A DNA stretch of 64,000 nt from Nitrososphaerota archaeon (GCA_029785085.1 JAFMAI010000001.1:1-64000), one strand, 5' to 3'. Shown: positions 24,607 through 34,081, counted from the stretch's first letter. Notes: a model not told the origin generated them from the sequence alone. Numbers and translations are program-made.

Positions 24607-25557
24607 TCAGAGCTGTCTCAGCACTTCCACAGAGTCGACCTTTCCGTCCCCGTCCCTGTCTGCCCCGCGTAGGAGCGCTGCGAAGGGCCCCGACCTGTAT
24701 TTCGAGAAGAGCGCATCCGCGTGGTTGCAGACCCCTATTATGGCCGCCTTCGTCCCTCCCCCTGTCAGCCCCGCGATGACCACGCATGTCTTCGAGCGGT
24801 CCCATGGGTTTTGTATCTTCTCGACGAGGCAGTCCAGCTCTGCGCCATGGGAGTTCCCTCCCTCATCGACTATCGCGCTCCAGAAGCCGCCCTGGCTGAA
24901 CTTGAAAGGAAGGTGCTGGTTGAGTGCCTCGGCTATGACGTTGTTTCTCGGCCCCCCGACCACGACTAGGTTCGAAGCGGTTAGCTTCTCTGCCCTGAGG
25001 TCGGTGTCTAGCTTCACAGGGAATTTCTCGGGGAGATTCACGAACTGTCCGAGCGCGAACCCCAGCTGAACGGCATAATGGCCGTCCCGCGCCTGGGTGC
25101 CTGCCGACCCATGCTGGAGCGGGGACCCGACCACGATCCAGCCGTCGAACTCCCCGTCGTGAAGGAACTCATCGAAGAACCGGCCGAGCGCCCTAGAACG
25201 GCCCGAAGACCTCAGGGTAGGAAGCGGTTCGCCCTTCACGGGGAACTCTACCGCGTAGCCATCGGACGCGAGGGCGTAGAGTTTCGCTTCGCCGCCTCTG
25301 ATATGTTCGCTCCTGACCCTGGTAATCAGCCCGGCCTTCTCCAGTCGGCCGATGTGATAGTAGACCGTCTGGTGGTGCGCGCCGAGCGACCTGGCTATCT
25401 CCGCGGGGTATCTTGGACCCGACGCGAGCAGGGTGATTATCTTCTGGCCCAGCTTCCCTGAGGCGGGTCTGAACCCGTCGGGCCTGTCCGATACCAAGAC
25501 TCTCTTCGCGAGCCCTGTCTCTGTCCTCGGGTCGTAGAGTATCTTCTCCTTGGGCAC
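24607..25557 (-). CDS. Winged-helix regulator with S-layer-like domain and EF-hand loop
   Basis: A 316-residue protein. Residues about 36-98 are an ArsR-like winged helix (PAEIARSLGAHHQTVYYHIGRL). Residues about 190-290 contain LVVVGGPRNNVIAEAL and TCVVIAGLTGGGTKAA, the spaced glycine motifs of archaeal S-layer-type domains. The C-terminus has a perfect 12-residue EF-hand loop, DRDGDGKVDSVE (300-311). There is no signal peptide, so it should act in the cytoplasm. The GTG at 25557, 26 nt below a TATA-like TTTATG, is preferred to the track start. It is divergent from glmS across an inverted repeat and may regulate both. Confidence 0.75.
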   Translation of the reverse strand: MPKEKILYDPRTETGLAKRVLVSDRPDGFRPASGKLGQKIITLLASGPRYPAEIARSLGAHHQTVYYHIGRLEKAGLITRVRSEHIRGGEAKLYALASDGYAVEFPVKGEPLPTLRSSGRSRALGRFFDEFLHDGEFDGWIVVGSPLQHGSAGTQARDGHYAVQLGFALGQFVNLPEKFPVKLDTDLRAEKLTASNLVVVGGPRNNVIAEALNQHLPFKFSQGGFWSAIVDEGGNSHGAELDCLVEKIQNPWDRSKTCVVIAGLTGGGTKAAIIGVCNHADALFSKYRSGPFAALLRGADRDGDGKVDSVEVLRQL

Positions 25558-25587
25558 AGCGGGGGGTGAGGACCACCATACATAAAC

Positions 25588-25642
25588 GGCTTTGCATAGT
25601 GGTCGAAACCTGATCTGCTTCGTGGGGCGACCATGCAAAGCC
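25588..25642. promoter_or_regulatory. Inverted repeat in the regulator/glmS divergent promoter region
   Basis: GGCTTTGCATAGTGGTCG (25588-25605) is mirrored by CGACCATGCAAAGCC (25628-25642): ten bases match perfectly, then GGTCG after a 3-base interruption. The first arm abuts the regulator TATA-like box (about 25579-25586). The second arm lies about 35 nt before the glmS TATA-like box. This is a plausible operator for the adjacent winged-helix protein. Binding is inference. Confidence 0.5.
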
Positions 25643-25675
25643 GGTTATGATTACCATGACAGGACCTTTTGCGGT

Positions 25676-25684
25676 GTTTAAAGG
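25676..25684 (+). promoter_or_regulatory. TATA-like box for glmS
   Basis: GTTTAAAGG centred about 28 nt upstream of the glmS ATG at 25708, which supports that start and a leaderless transcript. Confidence 0.5.
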
Positions 25685-25707
25685 CCAGCCGCCGGTTCGC
25701 AGGGCGA

Positions 25708-28700
25708 ATGTGCGGGATTGTCGGGTGCGTAGCGGAAGAGCCGGTCGCAGGAATCCTTCTCGATGGCCTCAAGCGGGTCGAGTACAGAGGATATGACTCC
25801 GTTGGGATGGCGACGATCTCTTCAGGCGCGATCAACGTCCGCAAGGGGGTAGGCAGAGTGGAAGAGGTGGAAGGGAGGCTCGGAATGTCGAAGCTGCCCG
25901 GGGAGACGGGTATGGCTCATTGCCTGCATCCAAGCACGTATGTGCACCTGGCCAACGGAGCCGTCACAACGATTGAGAAGATGAACGTGAGAGACAAGGT
26001 ACTGTCTCTTGACCCCATCACGATGAAGATCGTCCCCGCGGTTGCGGTAAAATCAGCCCACAGGTCTCCGGAGGAACTCATCAGAATCAGAGTGGGGTCG
26101 ACCGAACTGGTGTGCAGCGAGAATCACACAATGATTGTATCGAGGGGAGGCAAGGTGGAGGAGAAGCTGGCGAGCGACGTGACGGTCGGCGACCTCTTGA
26201 TCCGGCCGAAGCGGATTGCAGTGGCCGGTAAACCGGCGAGACTGCGCCCAGTCGAATTGAAGCGCTACCATCGAATGGGGAAGGACGCGCCCCAAAGACT
26301 CCGCGTAGCGGTCAGAAAGTCAGGGATGGCGCTACAGGAGGCTGCTGACAGATGTGGGATAACTCTGGCTTATCTCGAACACATGTTGGCGGGGGACAGG
26401 ACGGTCAGGGAGGAGGTGCTCAAGACCATCTCTGAGCGACTGGGGGTCGACCTTCTCGCGGACGCGTCTCCAGTATCCCACTCGCACGGGAAGTTCGCTC
26501 ACCTTCCATCCAGCACTTCACCAAGGCTAATGCAGATTGTGGGATATGTCCTAGGTGACGGCGCCATACGTTCTAAGTCGATAAGATTGAAGGGCGCCGA
26601 CTTCGAGCTTCTCTCGCGGTACAGAGGCCTCTTCAAGGAAGTGTTCTCGGTTGACGCAAGGATTCTGAAGTCCCGCGAACCCGGGACCTGGGTGTTGCAC
26701 GTCAACAGCGTAGCCTTGCGGAACTGGTTCGCGCTCAACTTTGCCGACAGGAAGGAGGATTTTGTCTTCTCTCTTGGCGCTATGACTACCGAAGAAGTGG
26801 CCGCTTTCATCAGAGGACTCTTCGACGCCGAAGGCACCGTGAGCCTTTCCGCCGGCCAGTTGTCCCTTCGGATGACCGATCAGCATCTTGTCCGGACCGC
26901 GCAGTCGATGCTGCTCCGGTTAGGGGTTCAGGCATCGGTGAGATCGTTTGAACACGACCGAAAGTGGAACACCGTGTGGGAGCTCTCTGTGAGCGGCAGG
27001 GAGAATCTGGCGAAGTTTGCGTTGGCCGGGGCGACCGGGTCGCGAAAGAAGATGGCGGAACTGAGGCAAGCGAGTCTTGGTGCCAAGGGCGGCTCGTCGT
27101 ACGGTGCCTTTTCTGTGCCTCTGACGAAGTCCGAGCTTCGGAGGATGTTCCCGACACCGGGCCTGAACCGTTACTTGCAACGGGACGAATACCTCAGGGA
27201 TGCGACGGCGACCGCCGTTCATCAGAGAGTCCTCTGTCTCGAAGAGGGGCGTGGCCTGGCCAGTCTTCTAGACAGATTCCTTTCGAGTGAGTTGCTCTTT
27301 GAGAGGGTGAACAAAGTCGAGTGGATACCGGCAGACACAGACGTCTTGTACGACCTGGAGGTCGAGGGCACCCGAAACTTCATTGCGAATTGCGTGTTCA
27401 CGCACAACAGCCGGTGGGCGACCCACGGAGGAGTGACCGACGAGAACGCGCACCCCCACGCTTCGTGCGGTGGGCGGGTGGCGGTCGTCCATAACGGGAT
27501 AATCGAGAACTACATCCCCCTGAAGAAGAAGCTGGTCGCGAAGGGGCACAAGTTCAGGAGCGAGACGGACACCGAAGTGATACCGCACCTGATCGAAGAC
27601 GAGTACAAGAGCACGCGAGACCCCCTGAAAGCGACTTCTGCCGCGGTCAAGAAACTCAGAGGCCAGTATGCCATAGTGGCGATGTTCCAGGACAGGCCTG
27701 ACGTCATGACCGGGGCGCGCAAGGACGCCCCACTTGTCGTAGGGGTGGGGGACGGGATGATGTTCTTGGCCAGCGACGTCCTCGCGACCATCGGCCGCAC
27801 AGACCGCACCATCTTTCTGGACAACCACGAAGTGGTCGAAATCACGAAAGACGACGTCAAGATAGTCGGGCCAGACGGGAAGAGGGTCAGAAGGGACCCT
27901 GACCAGGTAGCCTGGGAGCTCTCCGATGTCACGAAGAGCGACTACGCCCACTTCACGCTGAAGGAGATCAACGAGCAGCCGAGGACAGTGGTCTCAGCGT
28001 CCGCCCAGGATCTGGGCAGGATGGAGAAGTTCGCCAGCGCGATAAGGAAGGCTAGGTCGCTATGCATCACCGCGTCGGGAACGTCCTATCACGCAGGGCT
28101 CCTGATGAAGTTCAGGCTGAACAAGGAGGCGAAGGTGAGGGCTGACGTGGTCGTGGCCGGGGAGCTCAAGGAGCACGAAGAGTTTCTGGGGAAAGGGTCG
28201 GTGCTCGTCGTGCTCTCACAGAGCGGAGAGACCGCCGACGTGATGGAGGCGGTGAGGGAGGCGAAGAAACGCGGGGCGAAGGTGTACTCGATCGTCAACG
28301 CCGCAGCCTCGTCTCTTGCCAGAGAGAGCGACGAGGTCCTCCTCCTCAACTGCGGCCCGGAGGTAGGGGTGGCTGCCACGAAGAGCTTCACGGCGCAGGT
28401 GGTAGTCGCCAACCTGGTGGTCGACGCGGTCCTCGGCAAGAGACGACCCAACAGGCTCGACTGGCTCTCGGGGGCCGTCGAGGAAGCCCTGAAGTGCGAC
28501 GGGCAGGTCAGGGAGCTGGCAAGGCAGTATGTCGAGAGACCGGACTTCTACTTTGTAGCCCGGGGATACGAGAGCCCCATGGCGCTCGAGGGCGCGCTGA
28601 AGCTGAAGGAGCTCTCCTACATACACGCGGAGGGCATGCCTGCAAGCGAACTCAAACACGGGACGCTCGCTCTCATCGAGAAGGGGACGCCCGTGGTGGT

Positions 28701-28962
28701 GATCAATCCGAGCGGGCCCAGCCACGCCGAGTCCTTGTCAAACGCTGAAGAGCTCAGGGCAAGGGGGGCAGACGTCATCGGGATCTCGGACGAGCGGGAC
28801 GAGGTATACAGGCACTTCATACGGGTCCCGAAGGTGCAGCCAGAGTTCGCGCCGGTGATAGAGGCGATTCCGCTCCAGCTGCTCGCCTATCACATGTCCG
28901 TGGCAAGGCGCAACGACCCGGACTATCCGCGGAACCTCGCGAAGTCCGTCACGGTGAAGTGA
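25708..28962 (+). CDS. glmS: Glutamine-fructose-6-phosphate aminotransferase, interrupted by an intein
   Basis: GlmS makes glucosamine 6-phosphate from fructose 6-phosphate and glutamine, the first step to UDP-GlcNAc. The mature N-terminus is MCGIVGCV with the catalytic Cys2, so ATG 25708 is used instead of the track start. Exteins join as GETGMAH-SRWATHGGVT, the glutaminase arginine loop. Two SIS domains follow (SGTSYHAGLL, SQSGETADVMEA) and the end is LAKSVTVK. Joined exteins are 588 residues, normal length. The product may feed surface glycans, but no sugar genes lie nearby. Confidence 0.96.
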   Translation: MCGIVGCVAEEPVAGILLDGLKRVEYRGYDSVGMATISSGAINVRKGVGRVEEVEGRLGMSKLPGETGMAHCLHPSTYVHLANGAVTTIEKMNVRDKVLSLDPITMKIVPAVAVKSAHRSPEELIRIRVGSTELVCSENHTMIVSRGGKVEEKLASDVTVGDLLIRPKRIAVAGKPARLRPVELKRYHRMGKDAPQRLRVAVRKSGMALQEAADRCGITLAYLEHMLAGDRTVREEVLKTISERLGVDLLADASPVSHSHGKFAHLPSSTSPRLMQIVGYVLGDGAIRSKSIRLKGADFELLSRYRGLFKEVFSVDARILKSREPGTWVLHVNSVALRNWFALNFADRKEDFVFSLGAMTTEEVAAFIRGLFDAEGTVSLSAGQLSLRMTDQHLVRTAQSMLLRLGVQASVRSFEHDRKWNTVWELSVSGRENLAKFALAGATGSRKKMAELRQASLGAKGGSSYGAFSVPLTKSELRRMFPTPGLNRYLQRDEYLRDATATAVHQRVLCLEEGRGLASLLDRFLSSELLFERVNKVEWIPADTDVLYDLEVEGTRNFIANCVFTHNSRWATHGGVTDENAHPHASCGGRVAVVHNGIIENYIPLKKKLVAKGHKFRSETDTEVIPHLIEDEYKSTRDPLKATSAAVKKLRGQYAIVAMFQDRPDVMTGARKDAPLVVGVGDGMMFLASDVLATIGRTDRTIFLDNHEVVEITKDDVKIVGPDGKRVRRDPDQVAWELSDVTKSDYAHFTLKEINEQPRTVVSASAQDLGRMEKFASAIRKARSLCITASGTSYHAGLLMKFRLNKEAKVRADVVVAGELKEHEEFLGKGSVLVVLSQSGETADVMEAVREAKKRGAKVYSIVNAAASSLARESDEVLLLNCGPEVGVAATKSFTAQVVVANLVVDAVLGKRRPNRLDWLSGAVEEALKCDGQVRELARQYVERPDFYFVARGYESPMALEGALKLKELSYIHAEGMPASELKHGTLALIEKGTPVVVINPSGPSHAESLSNAEELRARGADVIGISDERDEVYRHFIRVPKVQPEFAPVIEAIPLQLLAYHMSVARRNDPDYPRNLAKSVTVK
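25921..27408 (+). mobile_element. Intein with LAGLIDADG endonuclease and inserted HTH in GlmS
   Basis: A 496-residue in-frame insertion running from GMAH|CLHPSTYVHL to NFIANCVFTHN|S, with Cys1, terminal His-Asn and +1 Ser all correct for splicing. Block B is CSENHTMIV. LAGLIDADG motifs are MQIVGYVLGDGA (intein 204-214) and FIRGLFDAEGTVS (296-308). Intein residues about 127-178 form a Cro/XRE-like helix-turn-helix (ALQEAADRCGITLAYLEHML), lying between the splicing half and the endonuclease core. It breaks the glutaminase active-site loop. A GF-6P intein is known from Methanocaldococcus jannaschii (from memory). Confidence 0.95.
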
Positions 28963-28993
28963 CGGCCGGCCGCTCGGCTTGATTCCGCTCACA

Positions 28994-29003
28994 AAATAAT
29001 TAA
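28994..29003 (+). promoter_or_regulatory. TATA-like box for deoxyhypusine synthase
   Basis: AAATAATTAA centred about 28 nt upstream of the GTG start at 29027, in the 64-nt gap after glmS. This suggests separate transcription from glmS. Confidence 0.45.
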
Positions 29004-29026
29004 GTGGACATTCCAGACGGTCCGCC

Positions 29027-30046
29027 GTGGCATCAAAGAAGGAAGTGCTTTCGAAACCGCTGACCACGATCGATGTCGGCAAGAAGAGCATCTCGGCACT
29101 GCTGGACGAGATGTCTCAAACTGGCTTCCAGGGTAAGAAGCTCGGTGAAGTGGCGAAGATTTGGGCTGAGATGGCCAAACAGAAGGACCTTACCGTCTTC
29201 ATAGGGCTCACCGGCTCCCTCAGCACCACCGGCCAGTGGAAGATCATACGATGGCTGGTTGAGCACAGATACGTCGACGTCGTAGTAAGCACTGGCGCCA
29301 ACATCTCCGAGGACCTTCTCGAGGCGCTCGGGTATCACTACTACCAGGGGACCTGGCTGGCCGACGATGAGGAGCTGCTCAAGATGAAGATAGACAGGTA
29401 CTACGACGTGTATGCCGACGAGATGCAGTATCGGAAGCTGGAGCGGACCATCTACGACTTCGCGAACACCCTCGACGAGGAGAAGGTCTATTCGACCAGG
29501 GAGTTCCTATACCAGTTCGGAGAGTTCCTGAACAAGAAGGGGGTCGACAGCATAGTGGCTGCGGCGCAGAGGGCGAAAGTCCCGATCTACTCCCCCGGTC
29601 TGATAGACAGCGGCTATGGAGTGGCGTTGAGCCTCCTGCGACGCGAGAAGGGCAAGATGATAAGGCTGGACCAGACGAAAGACATGGAGGAACTGGCCCA
29701 GATAGCTGAGAGGACCAAGAAGACCGGCGTGGTCTACCTGGGGGGCGGCGTCCCCAAGGACACGATTCAGCTCTCCACCATAATCAAGTCGCTATCGAAG
29801 GGCGGGAAAGAAGAGACGCCTCACGAATACGCGATACAGATAACGGCCGACAGCCCCCAGTGGGGGGGACTGTCTGGGTGCACCCTCGAAGAGGCGATCA
29901 GTTGGGGGAAGATAAAGTCCGACGGCAAGAAGGCGACGCTGTACGCCGACATCACCCTGGCGCTGCCCATCGTGGCCCATGCCCTGAACGAGAAGACTTC
30001 CGGGAGGAGCTACCCTCCGGACCTGTCCTGGGTCTTCAAGAACTAG
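29027..30046 (+). CDS. dys: Deoxyhypusine synthase
   Basis: A 339-residue enzyme that transfers the aminobutyl group of spermidine to a lysine of aIF5A. It has GLTGSLSTTGQWKIIRWLV, VSTGANISEDLLEALG, VYLGGGVPKD and EEAISWGKI with the predicted active-site Lys295. The segment DSPQWGGLSGCTLEEA replaces the GSDSGARPDEA of human DHS, as in many archaeal members. A possible partner for the next step, a HEAT protein with HE dyads, lies at 62.9 kb. Confidence 0.94.
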   Translation: MASKKEVLSKPLTTIDVGKKSISALLDEMSQTGFQGKKLGEVAKIWAEMAKQKDLTVFIGLTGSLSTTGQWKIIRWLVEHRYVDVVVSTGANISEDLLEALGYHYYQGTWLADDEELLKMKIDRYYDVYADEMQYRKLERTIYDFANTLDEEKVYSTREFLYQFGEFLNKKGVDSIVAAAQRAKVPIYSPGLIDSGYGVALSLLRREKGKMIRLDQTKDMEELAQIAERTKKTGVVYLGGGVPKDTIQLSTIIKSLSKGGKEETPHEYAIQITADSPQWGGLSGCTLEEAISWGKIKSDGKKATLYADITLALPIVAHALNEKTSGRSYPPDLSWVFKN

Positions 30047-31379
30047 CCGTCGAGGCAGAGCCACGCCGCTGTCGGCGGCGCCCCGGGCCGAGCAGCCCAT
30101 CGACGGTCTCCCTGCATCGCCTGGCCAGGTCGACAGAATCCCCTAGGTACGCGACTGGATCCGAGCCAGGGGAGAAGCTACCGCGGCCGACCGAGGCCCT
30201 GACCTTCTCGTAGCCTTCGACGTCTCCAGCCAGCCTTTTCACTATCTGTGCCCTCTCGGCAAGGATTTCAGGGTGCGCCTTCAGATCGTCGCGCATGAAC
30301 GAGCGCTCCACCTTCATGGAAGAGAGGGAGCGCGCCAGCCTCTTGCACGCCACCAACGAGTGGGCCAACCCCTGGCCGACCATCCTCCGGACGACTGAGT
30401 CGGACAGGTCCCGCTGGAGCCTGGTGTGCTGGAGCCTGTAGGCGGCCATCATGAGGAGCGAGGTAGACGTGTCAGCCTGCCCCTCGGCGTTCTCCAGGTC
30501 GACTGGGTTCTCCTTCTGAGGCATTGTCGAAGAGCTCACCTTCCCTGGGCGGACGAAGCGGACGTAGTCCAGCGCCTGGTAGAGCCAGAGGTCCCTTGCC
30601 AGGGAGGCGGTCAGCTGGTTGATGTTGATCACCGTGTGGAGAATGTCAGATAGCCTCTCCCCGGGGACGACCTGCGTGGAGTAGGGGGCAGCCTCCACCC
30701 TAAACCCTTCGACGAACCTCGCGAGCTCCGCGGGCCAGTCGAGGTCGGCAAGCAGCCCGAAGGATGCGTAGGTCCCCACCGCGCCGGAGAACTTCGCCAT
30801 CGGCGTCAGGCCCCTGAGGCGGCAGACCCGCTCCGCGAACCTGTAACCGAAGACGGCCATCTCCTTCCCGAAGGTCGTAGGAACAGCCGGCTTGCCATGG
30901 GTCCTTGCGACCATGGCCGACGTCGCCTCCTTCACCGCGAGGTCGGCGAGGGAATCTGCCAGGGATGAATAGGCGGGGATGAGCACCTCGTCTATGGCGG
31001 CCTTCTGGAGCGTCGCGTAGGAAAGGCTGTTGGTGTCCTCGCTCGTCAGGCCGAGGTGAACGAAGGGCGCAAGTTTCCCAGAACCTGACCTCGACAGGCG
31101 CTGCCTGATGTATACCTCCACGGCCTTGACGTCGTGGCCCAACTCTCCTTCGAGTTTCTCCAATGCGGCCATGTCGGCGTCGACCTTGGGCACCCTCACG
31201 TTCGGCGCGACCCCCAGCCTGACCAGCAGCCCGAGGTATCCCATCTCGACGGTGACCCTGGCCTCCATCAGGGCTCGATCGGAGAAGTAGCGGCCCAGAG
31301 GGGCGGCCTCGCGACGGTACCGGCCGTCTATGGGAGAGATGGCGTCATAGCTCAATGGTCTTCGACCTTTCTTCCCCAT
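30036..31379 (-). CDS. purB: Adenylosuccinate lyase
   Basis: PurB cleaves SAICAR and adenylosuccinate in purine synthesis. It has YDAISPIDGRYRREAAPLGR, the fumarase-superfamily signature SSSTMPQKENPVDLENAEG and ARTHGKPAVPTTFGKE. The track adds 51 N-terminal residues read through purA; ATG 31379 (MGKKGRRPLSYDAIS) is better and overlaps purA by 35 nt, and TTG 31355 is possible. Its 3' end overlaps the convergent dys gene by 11 nt. With PurA and GuaB it forms an IMP-to-AMP/GMP operon. Confidence 0.94.
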   Translation of the reverse strand: MGKKGRRPLSYDAISPIDGRYRREAAPLGRYFSDRALMEARVTVEMGYLGLLVRLGVAPNVRVPKVDADMAALEKLEGELGHDVKAVEVYIRQRLSRSGSGKLAPFVHLGLTSEDTNSLSYATLQKAAIDEVLIPAYSSLADSLADLAVKEATSAMVARTHGKPAVPTTFGKEMAVFGYRFAERVCRLRGLTPMAKFSGAVGTYASFGLLADLDWPAELARFVEGFRVEAAPYSTQVVPGERLSDILHTVININQLTASLARDLWLYQALDYVRFVRPGKVSSSTMPQKENPVDLENAEGQADTSTSLLMMAAYRLQHTRLQRDLSDSVVRRMVGQGLAHSLVACKRLARSLSSMKVERSFMRDDLKAHPEILAERAQIVKRLAGDVEGYEKVRASVGRGSFSPGSDPVAYLGDSVDLARRCRETVDGLLGPGRRRQRRGSASTASS

Positions 31380-32583
31380 GAGACATGAACCGTACCCTGA
31401 CCCCCAGCTGATCCTCGATGTAACTGACGAGACGCTTCCCCTCCGCAGGCAGGCCGTGCTCGAAGTCGGCTCCACGCAGCGATAGAGGGGTGTCCAGCAC
31501 CGGCTGAGCTTGGTCCAGGGCACCCATGGCACTCTGGAAGTCAGTGGTCTCGCTCCCGTTCAGCTTGTATGCGACGCAGACCTTCACATCGTCCATCCTT
31601 GAGAGCACGTCCAGCTTTGTCACCGCGACCTCCTCGACGCCGTTGAGCCGTATGGTATACTTCAGCGACACCAGGTCGAGCCAGCCGACCCTTCTGGGCC
31701 TCCCGGTCGTGGCGCCGTACTCGTTCCCCAGCGTGCGTAGCCTTTCTGCGCTCTCTCCTGCTATCTCCGAGGGAAACGGACCGCTCCCAACCCTCGTGGC
31801 GTAGCACTTCATTACGCCCAGGGCCTTCCCAGCCAGCTTCGGAGGTATCCCCAGGGCCGCTGGGATGTAGCTCGCGGTGGTATGGGTGGACGTGACGTAA
31901 GGGTAGCTGCCGTGCAGCAGGTCGAGAAGGGTTCCCTGGGACCCTTCGTATAGGACGCTCCCTCCTGCGTCTGCGATGCTCTCGATTCTTCCTGCAACGT
32001 CCCCGGTCAACCGTCCCAGGAGTTCGTGCGAGGAGGCAGCCCAGGCGGCCAGGCGTGCCGGGTCCAGGGAGAGGGCCTTGTAGAACGAAGCGAGCGGAGC
32101 GAAGTCGAACCCGGCGGCCAAGTCCCCGGCCCTAGGGCTCAGGCGCAGGGCGCGCAGCGCATAGGACGGCCCGATCCCCCGCTTCGTTGTCCCGAGCGCG
32201 GCAGTTCCACGTGCCCCTTCCAACATGGCGTCGAAATCCTTGTCCACCGGCGTGACCAGGGTGCACCTGGAGTCGACGAGCAGCCTGCTCCTGGCCTCCT
32301 CCGGGAGAAGCGCGAGCTCCTCGGCCAGCACCTCAGGGTCGGCTGCGACCCCGGCTCCGATGAGGAGTTGCTTCCCTTTCAGCGCCCCCGACGGGACGAG
32401 GTGGAAGGTGTACTTCTTGGTCCCGATGACCACGGTGTGCCCGGCGTTGCTGCCTCCGTTGAACCTCGCTACAGCGTCGTACCCCGAGGCGAGGTAGTCG
32501 ACAATCTTCCCCTTGCCCTCATCCCCCCACTGCAGCCCTACGACGGATAGGTTGGCCGTGTCAGACCACCCTCTGTATGTCAT
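31345..32583 (-). CDS. purA: Adenylosuccinate synthetase
   Basis: A 412-residue GTP-dependent enzyme converting IMP and aspartate to adenylosuccinate. The P-loop region VVGLQWGDEGKGKIVDYLA and NGGSNAGHTVVIG are clear, as are GTTKRGIGPSYA and YEGSQGTLLDL. The only usable start, ATG 32583, overlaps the guaB end by 23 nt, so coupled translation is likely. Confidence 0.96.
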   Translation of the reverse strand: MTYRGWSDTANLSVVGLQWGDEGKGKIVDYLASGYDAVARFNGGSNAGHTVVIGTKKYTFHLVPSGALKGKQLLIGAGVAADPEVLAEELALLPEEARSRLLVDSRCTLVTPVDKDFDAMLEGARGTAALGTTKRGIGPSYALRALRLSPRAGDLAAGFDFAPLASFYKALSLDPARLAAWAASSHELLGRLTGDVAGRIESIADAGGSVLYEGSQGTLLDLLHGSYPYVTSTHTTASYIPAALGIPPKLAGKALGVMKCYATRVGSGPFPSEIAGESAERLRTLGNEYGATTGRPRRVGWLDLVSLKYTIRLNGVEEVAVTKLDVLSRMDDVKVCVAYKLNGSETTDFQSAMGALDQAQPVLDTPLSLRGADFEHGLPAEGKRLVSYIEDQLGVRVRFMSHGEERSKTIEL

Positions 32584-34036
32584 GCGGGAGGCTCTCCTTG
32601 TACCCGGCGGAGGTGATCCTCATGAACTCTGACTTCTTCCTTAGCTCGCCGAGGTCGTGGGCCCCCGAGTAGCTCATCCCTGACCGGAGTCCCCCTACAA
32701 GCTGCCTGACAACCTCGTCCACCCGCCCCTTGTATGGAATCAGCCCCTCCACCCCCTCTGGGACGCTCTCTTCGATTACCTCTCCCACCAGTTCGTCCTC
32801 CTTCGGGCCCGATCCCCCTGTCTCCCGTACCCTCCGGTCTACCGTCGCCGCCAGGGATGCCATCCCCCTGGTGAGCTTGTACCTGACCCCCTCCCTTAGA
32901 ATCGTGGGACCGGGGCTCTCTTCCGTGCCTGCGAACAGACTCCCGACCATTACCGACGAAGCCCCTGCAGCCAGCGCCTTCGTCAGATCCCCCGGGTTCC
33001 TTATCCCTCCGTCGCCTATGATGGGGACGCCGCTGTCTGCCGCCCCCGCGGCGCTGTCCATGATGGCTGTGAGCTGCGGTACGCCGGAGCCGGTGACCAC
33101 GCGCGTGACGCAGATGCTCCCAGAGCCGACGCCAACCTTGACCGAATCGGCCCCCGCCCGGATGAGATCCAGGGCCCCCCTGGCGGTCGCCACGTTCCCG
33201 GCGACCACTTCCACGTCTCCCAGCTCGCGTTTTATCTCCTTCAGCGTGTCGATGGCGTAAGCAGAGTGGCCGTGGGCTATGTCGACCACCAGGGCGTCGG
33301 CGCCGGCGTCGAGCAGCTTCCGCGAGCGCTCCATGTGGTCCCCTTTGACCCCCACTGCTGCCCCCACCCGCAGGCGGCCTTTGGCGTCCTTGGTCGCGTT
33401 TGGAAACTGCTTGCGTTTCATTATGTCCTTCGAGGTTATCAGCCCGGCGAGCCTCCCCTTGCTGTCAAGCAGAGGAAGCTTCTCGACCTTGTGGTCGTGG
33501 AGGAGCTTCTTCGCTTCTTCCATGCTCACCCCCTTGCGAGCGGTGACAAGCTTCCGCCTCGGGGTCATGACCTCCTTCACCGCCCTGTCCAGGTCGTCCT
33601 CCAGGGTTATGTCGCGCCTGGTGAGAAGCCCGAGGACATTCCTCGACCCGTCTACTATCACTATGCCCCCTATGTCTCTGTCCCCGATGACATTCTGGGC
33701 CTCGCTGACGCTCCTGTCCGGGCCGAGGGTGATAGGGTCATCTATGACCACCCCCTCGGACCTCTTCACCTTCAGGACCTCGGCCACCTGCTCCTCGATC
33801 GTGAGGAACCTGTGTATCACCCCGATCCCTCCCAGCCTGGCGAGGGCGATGGCCATGGATGACTCGGTCACAGTGTCCATGTTGGCGCTGACTATTGGAA
33901 TGCTGAGCGTGATCTTCCTTGAGAAGCGGGTCCGAGTATCGGCGTCCCTGCGGGACTTCACGTCCGAGAACTTCGGGACGAGAAGTACGTCGTCGAAAGT
34001 GAGGCCGACACGCATGTCGGAACCCGAATCCTTCAC
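32561..34036 (-). CDS. guaB: Inosine-5'-monophosphate dehydrogenase
   Basis: A 491-residue TIM-barrel enzyme oxidising IMP to XMP, with two CBS domains inserted at about 95-205. The catalytic loop is [18 protein letters not shown] with the active Cys, and the phosphate site is [11 protein letters not shown]. It starts at GTG 34036, about 26 nt from a TATA-like box; an in-frame ATG is seven codons later. First gene of guaB-purA-purB. Confidence 0.97.
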   Translation of the reverse strand: MKDSGSDMRVGLTFDDVLLVPKFSDVKSRRDADTRTRFSRKITLSIPIVSANMDTVTESSMAIALARLGGIGVIHRFLTIEEQVAEVLKVKRSEGVVIDDPITLGPDRSVSEAQNVIGDRDIGGIVIVDGSRNVLGLLTRRDITLEDDLDRAVKEVMTPRRKLVTARKGVSMEEAKKLLHDHKVEKLPLLDSKGRLAGLITSKDIMKRKQFPNATKDAKGRLRVGAAVGVKGDHMERSRKLLDAGADALVVDIAHGHSAYAIDTLKEIKRELGDVEVVAGNVATARGALDLIRAGADSVKVGVGSGSICVTRVVTGSGVPQLTAIMDSAAGAADSGVPIIGDGGIRNPGDLTKALAAGASSVMVGSLFAGTEESPGPTILREGVRYKLTRGMASLAATVDRRVRETGGSGPKEDELVGEVIEESVPEGVEGLIPYKGRVDEVVRQLVGGLRSGMSYSGAHDLGELRKKSEFMRITSAGYKESLPHDIQRVV

Positions 34037-34057
34037 TTGACTTCGGGTTGATTCCTC

Positions 34058-34066
34058 TGTTTATAG
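34058..34066 (-). promoter_or_regulatory. TATA-like box for guaB-purA-purB
   Basis: The complement reads ACTATAAAC centred about 26 nt upstream of the guaB GTG, consistent with leaderless initiation. Confidence 0.5.
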
Positions 34067-34081
34067 TGTTTTGGGCTTGAG

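Noticed and set aside
25669-27408. Intein endonuclease segments as separate genes or pseudogenes
   Set aside because: Both inteins are in frame with intact junction residues and endonuclease motifs, so each host gene is one continuous reading frame.
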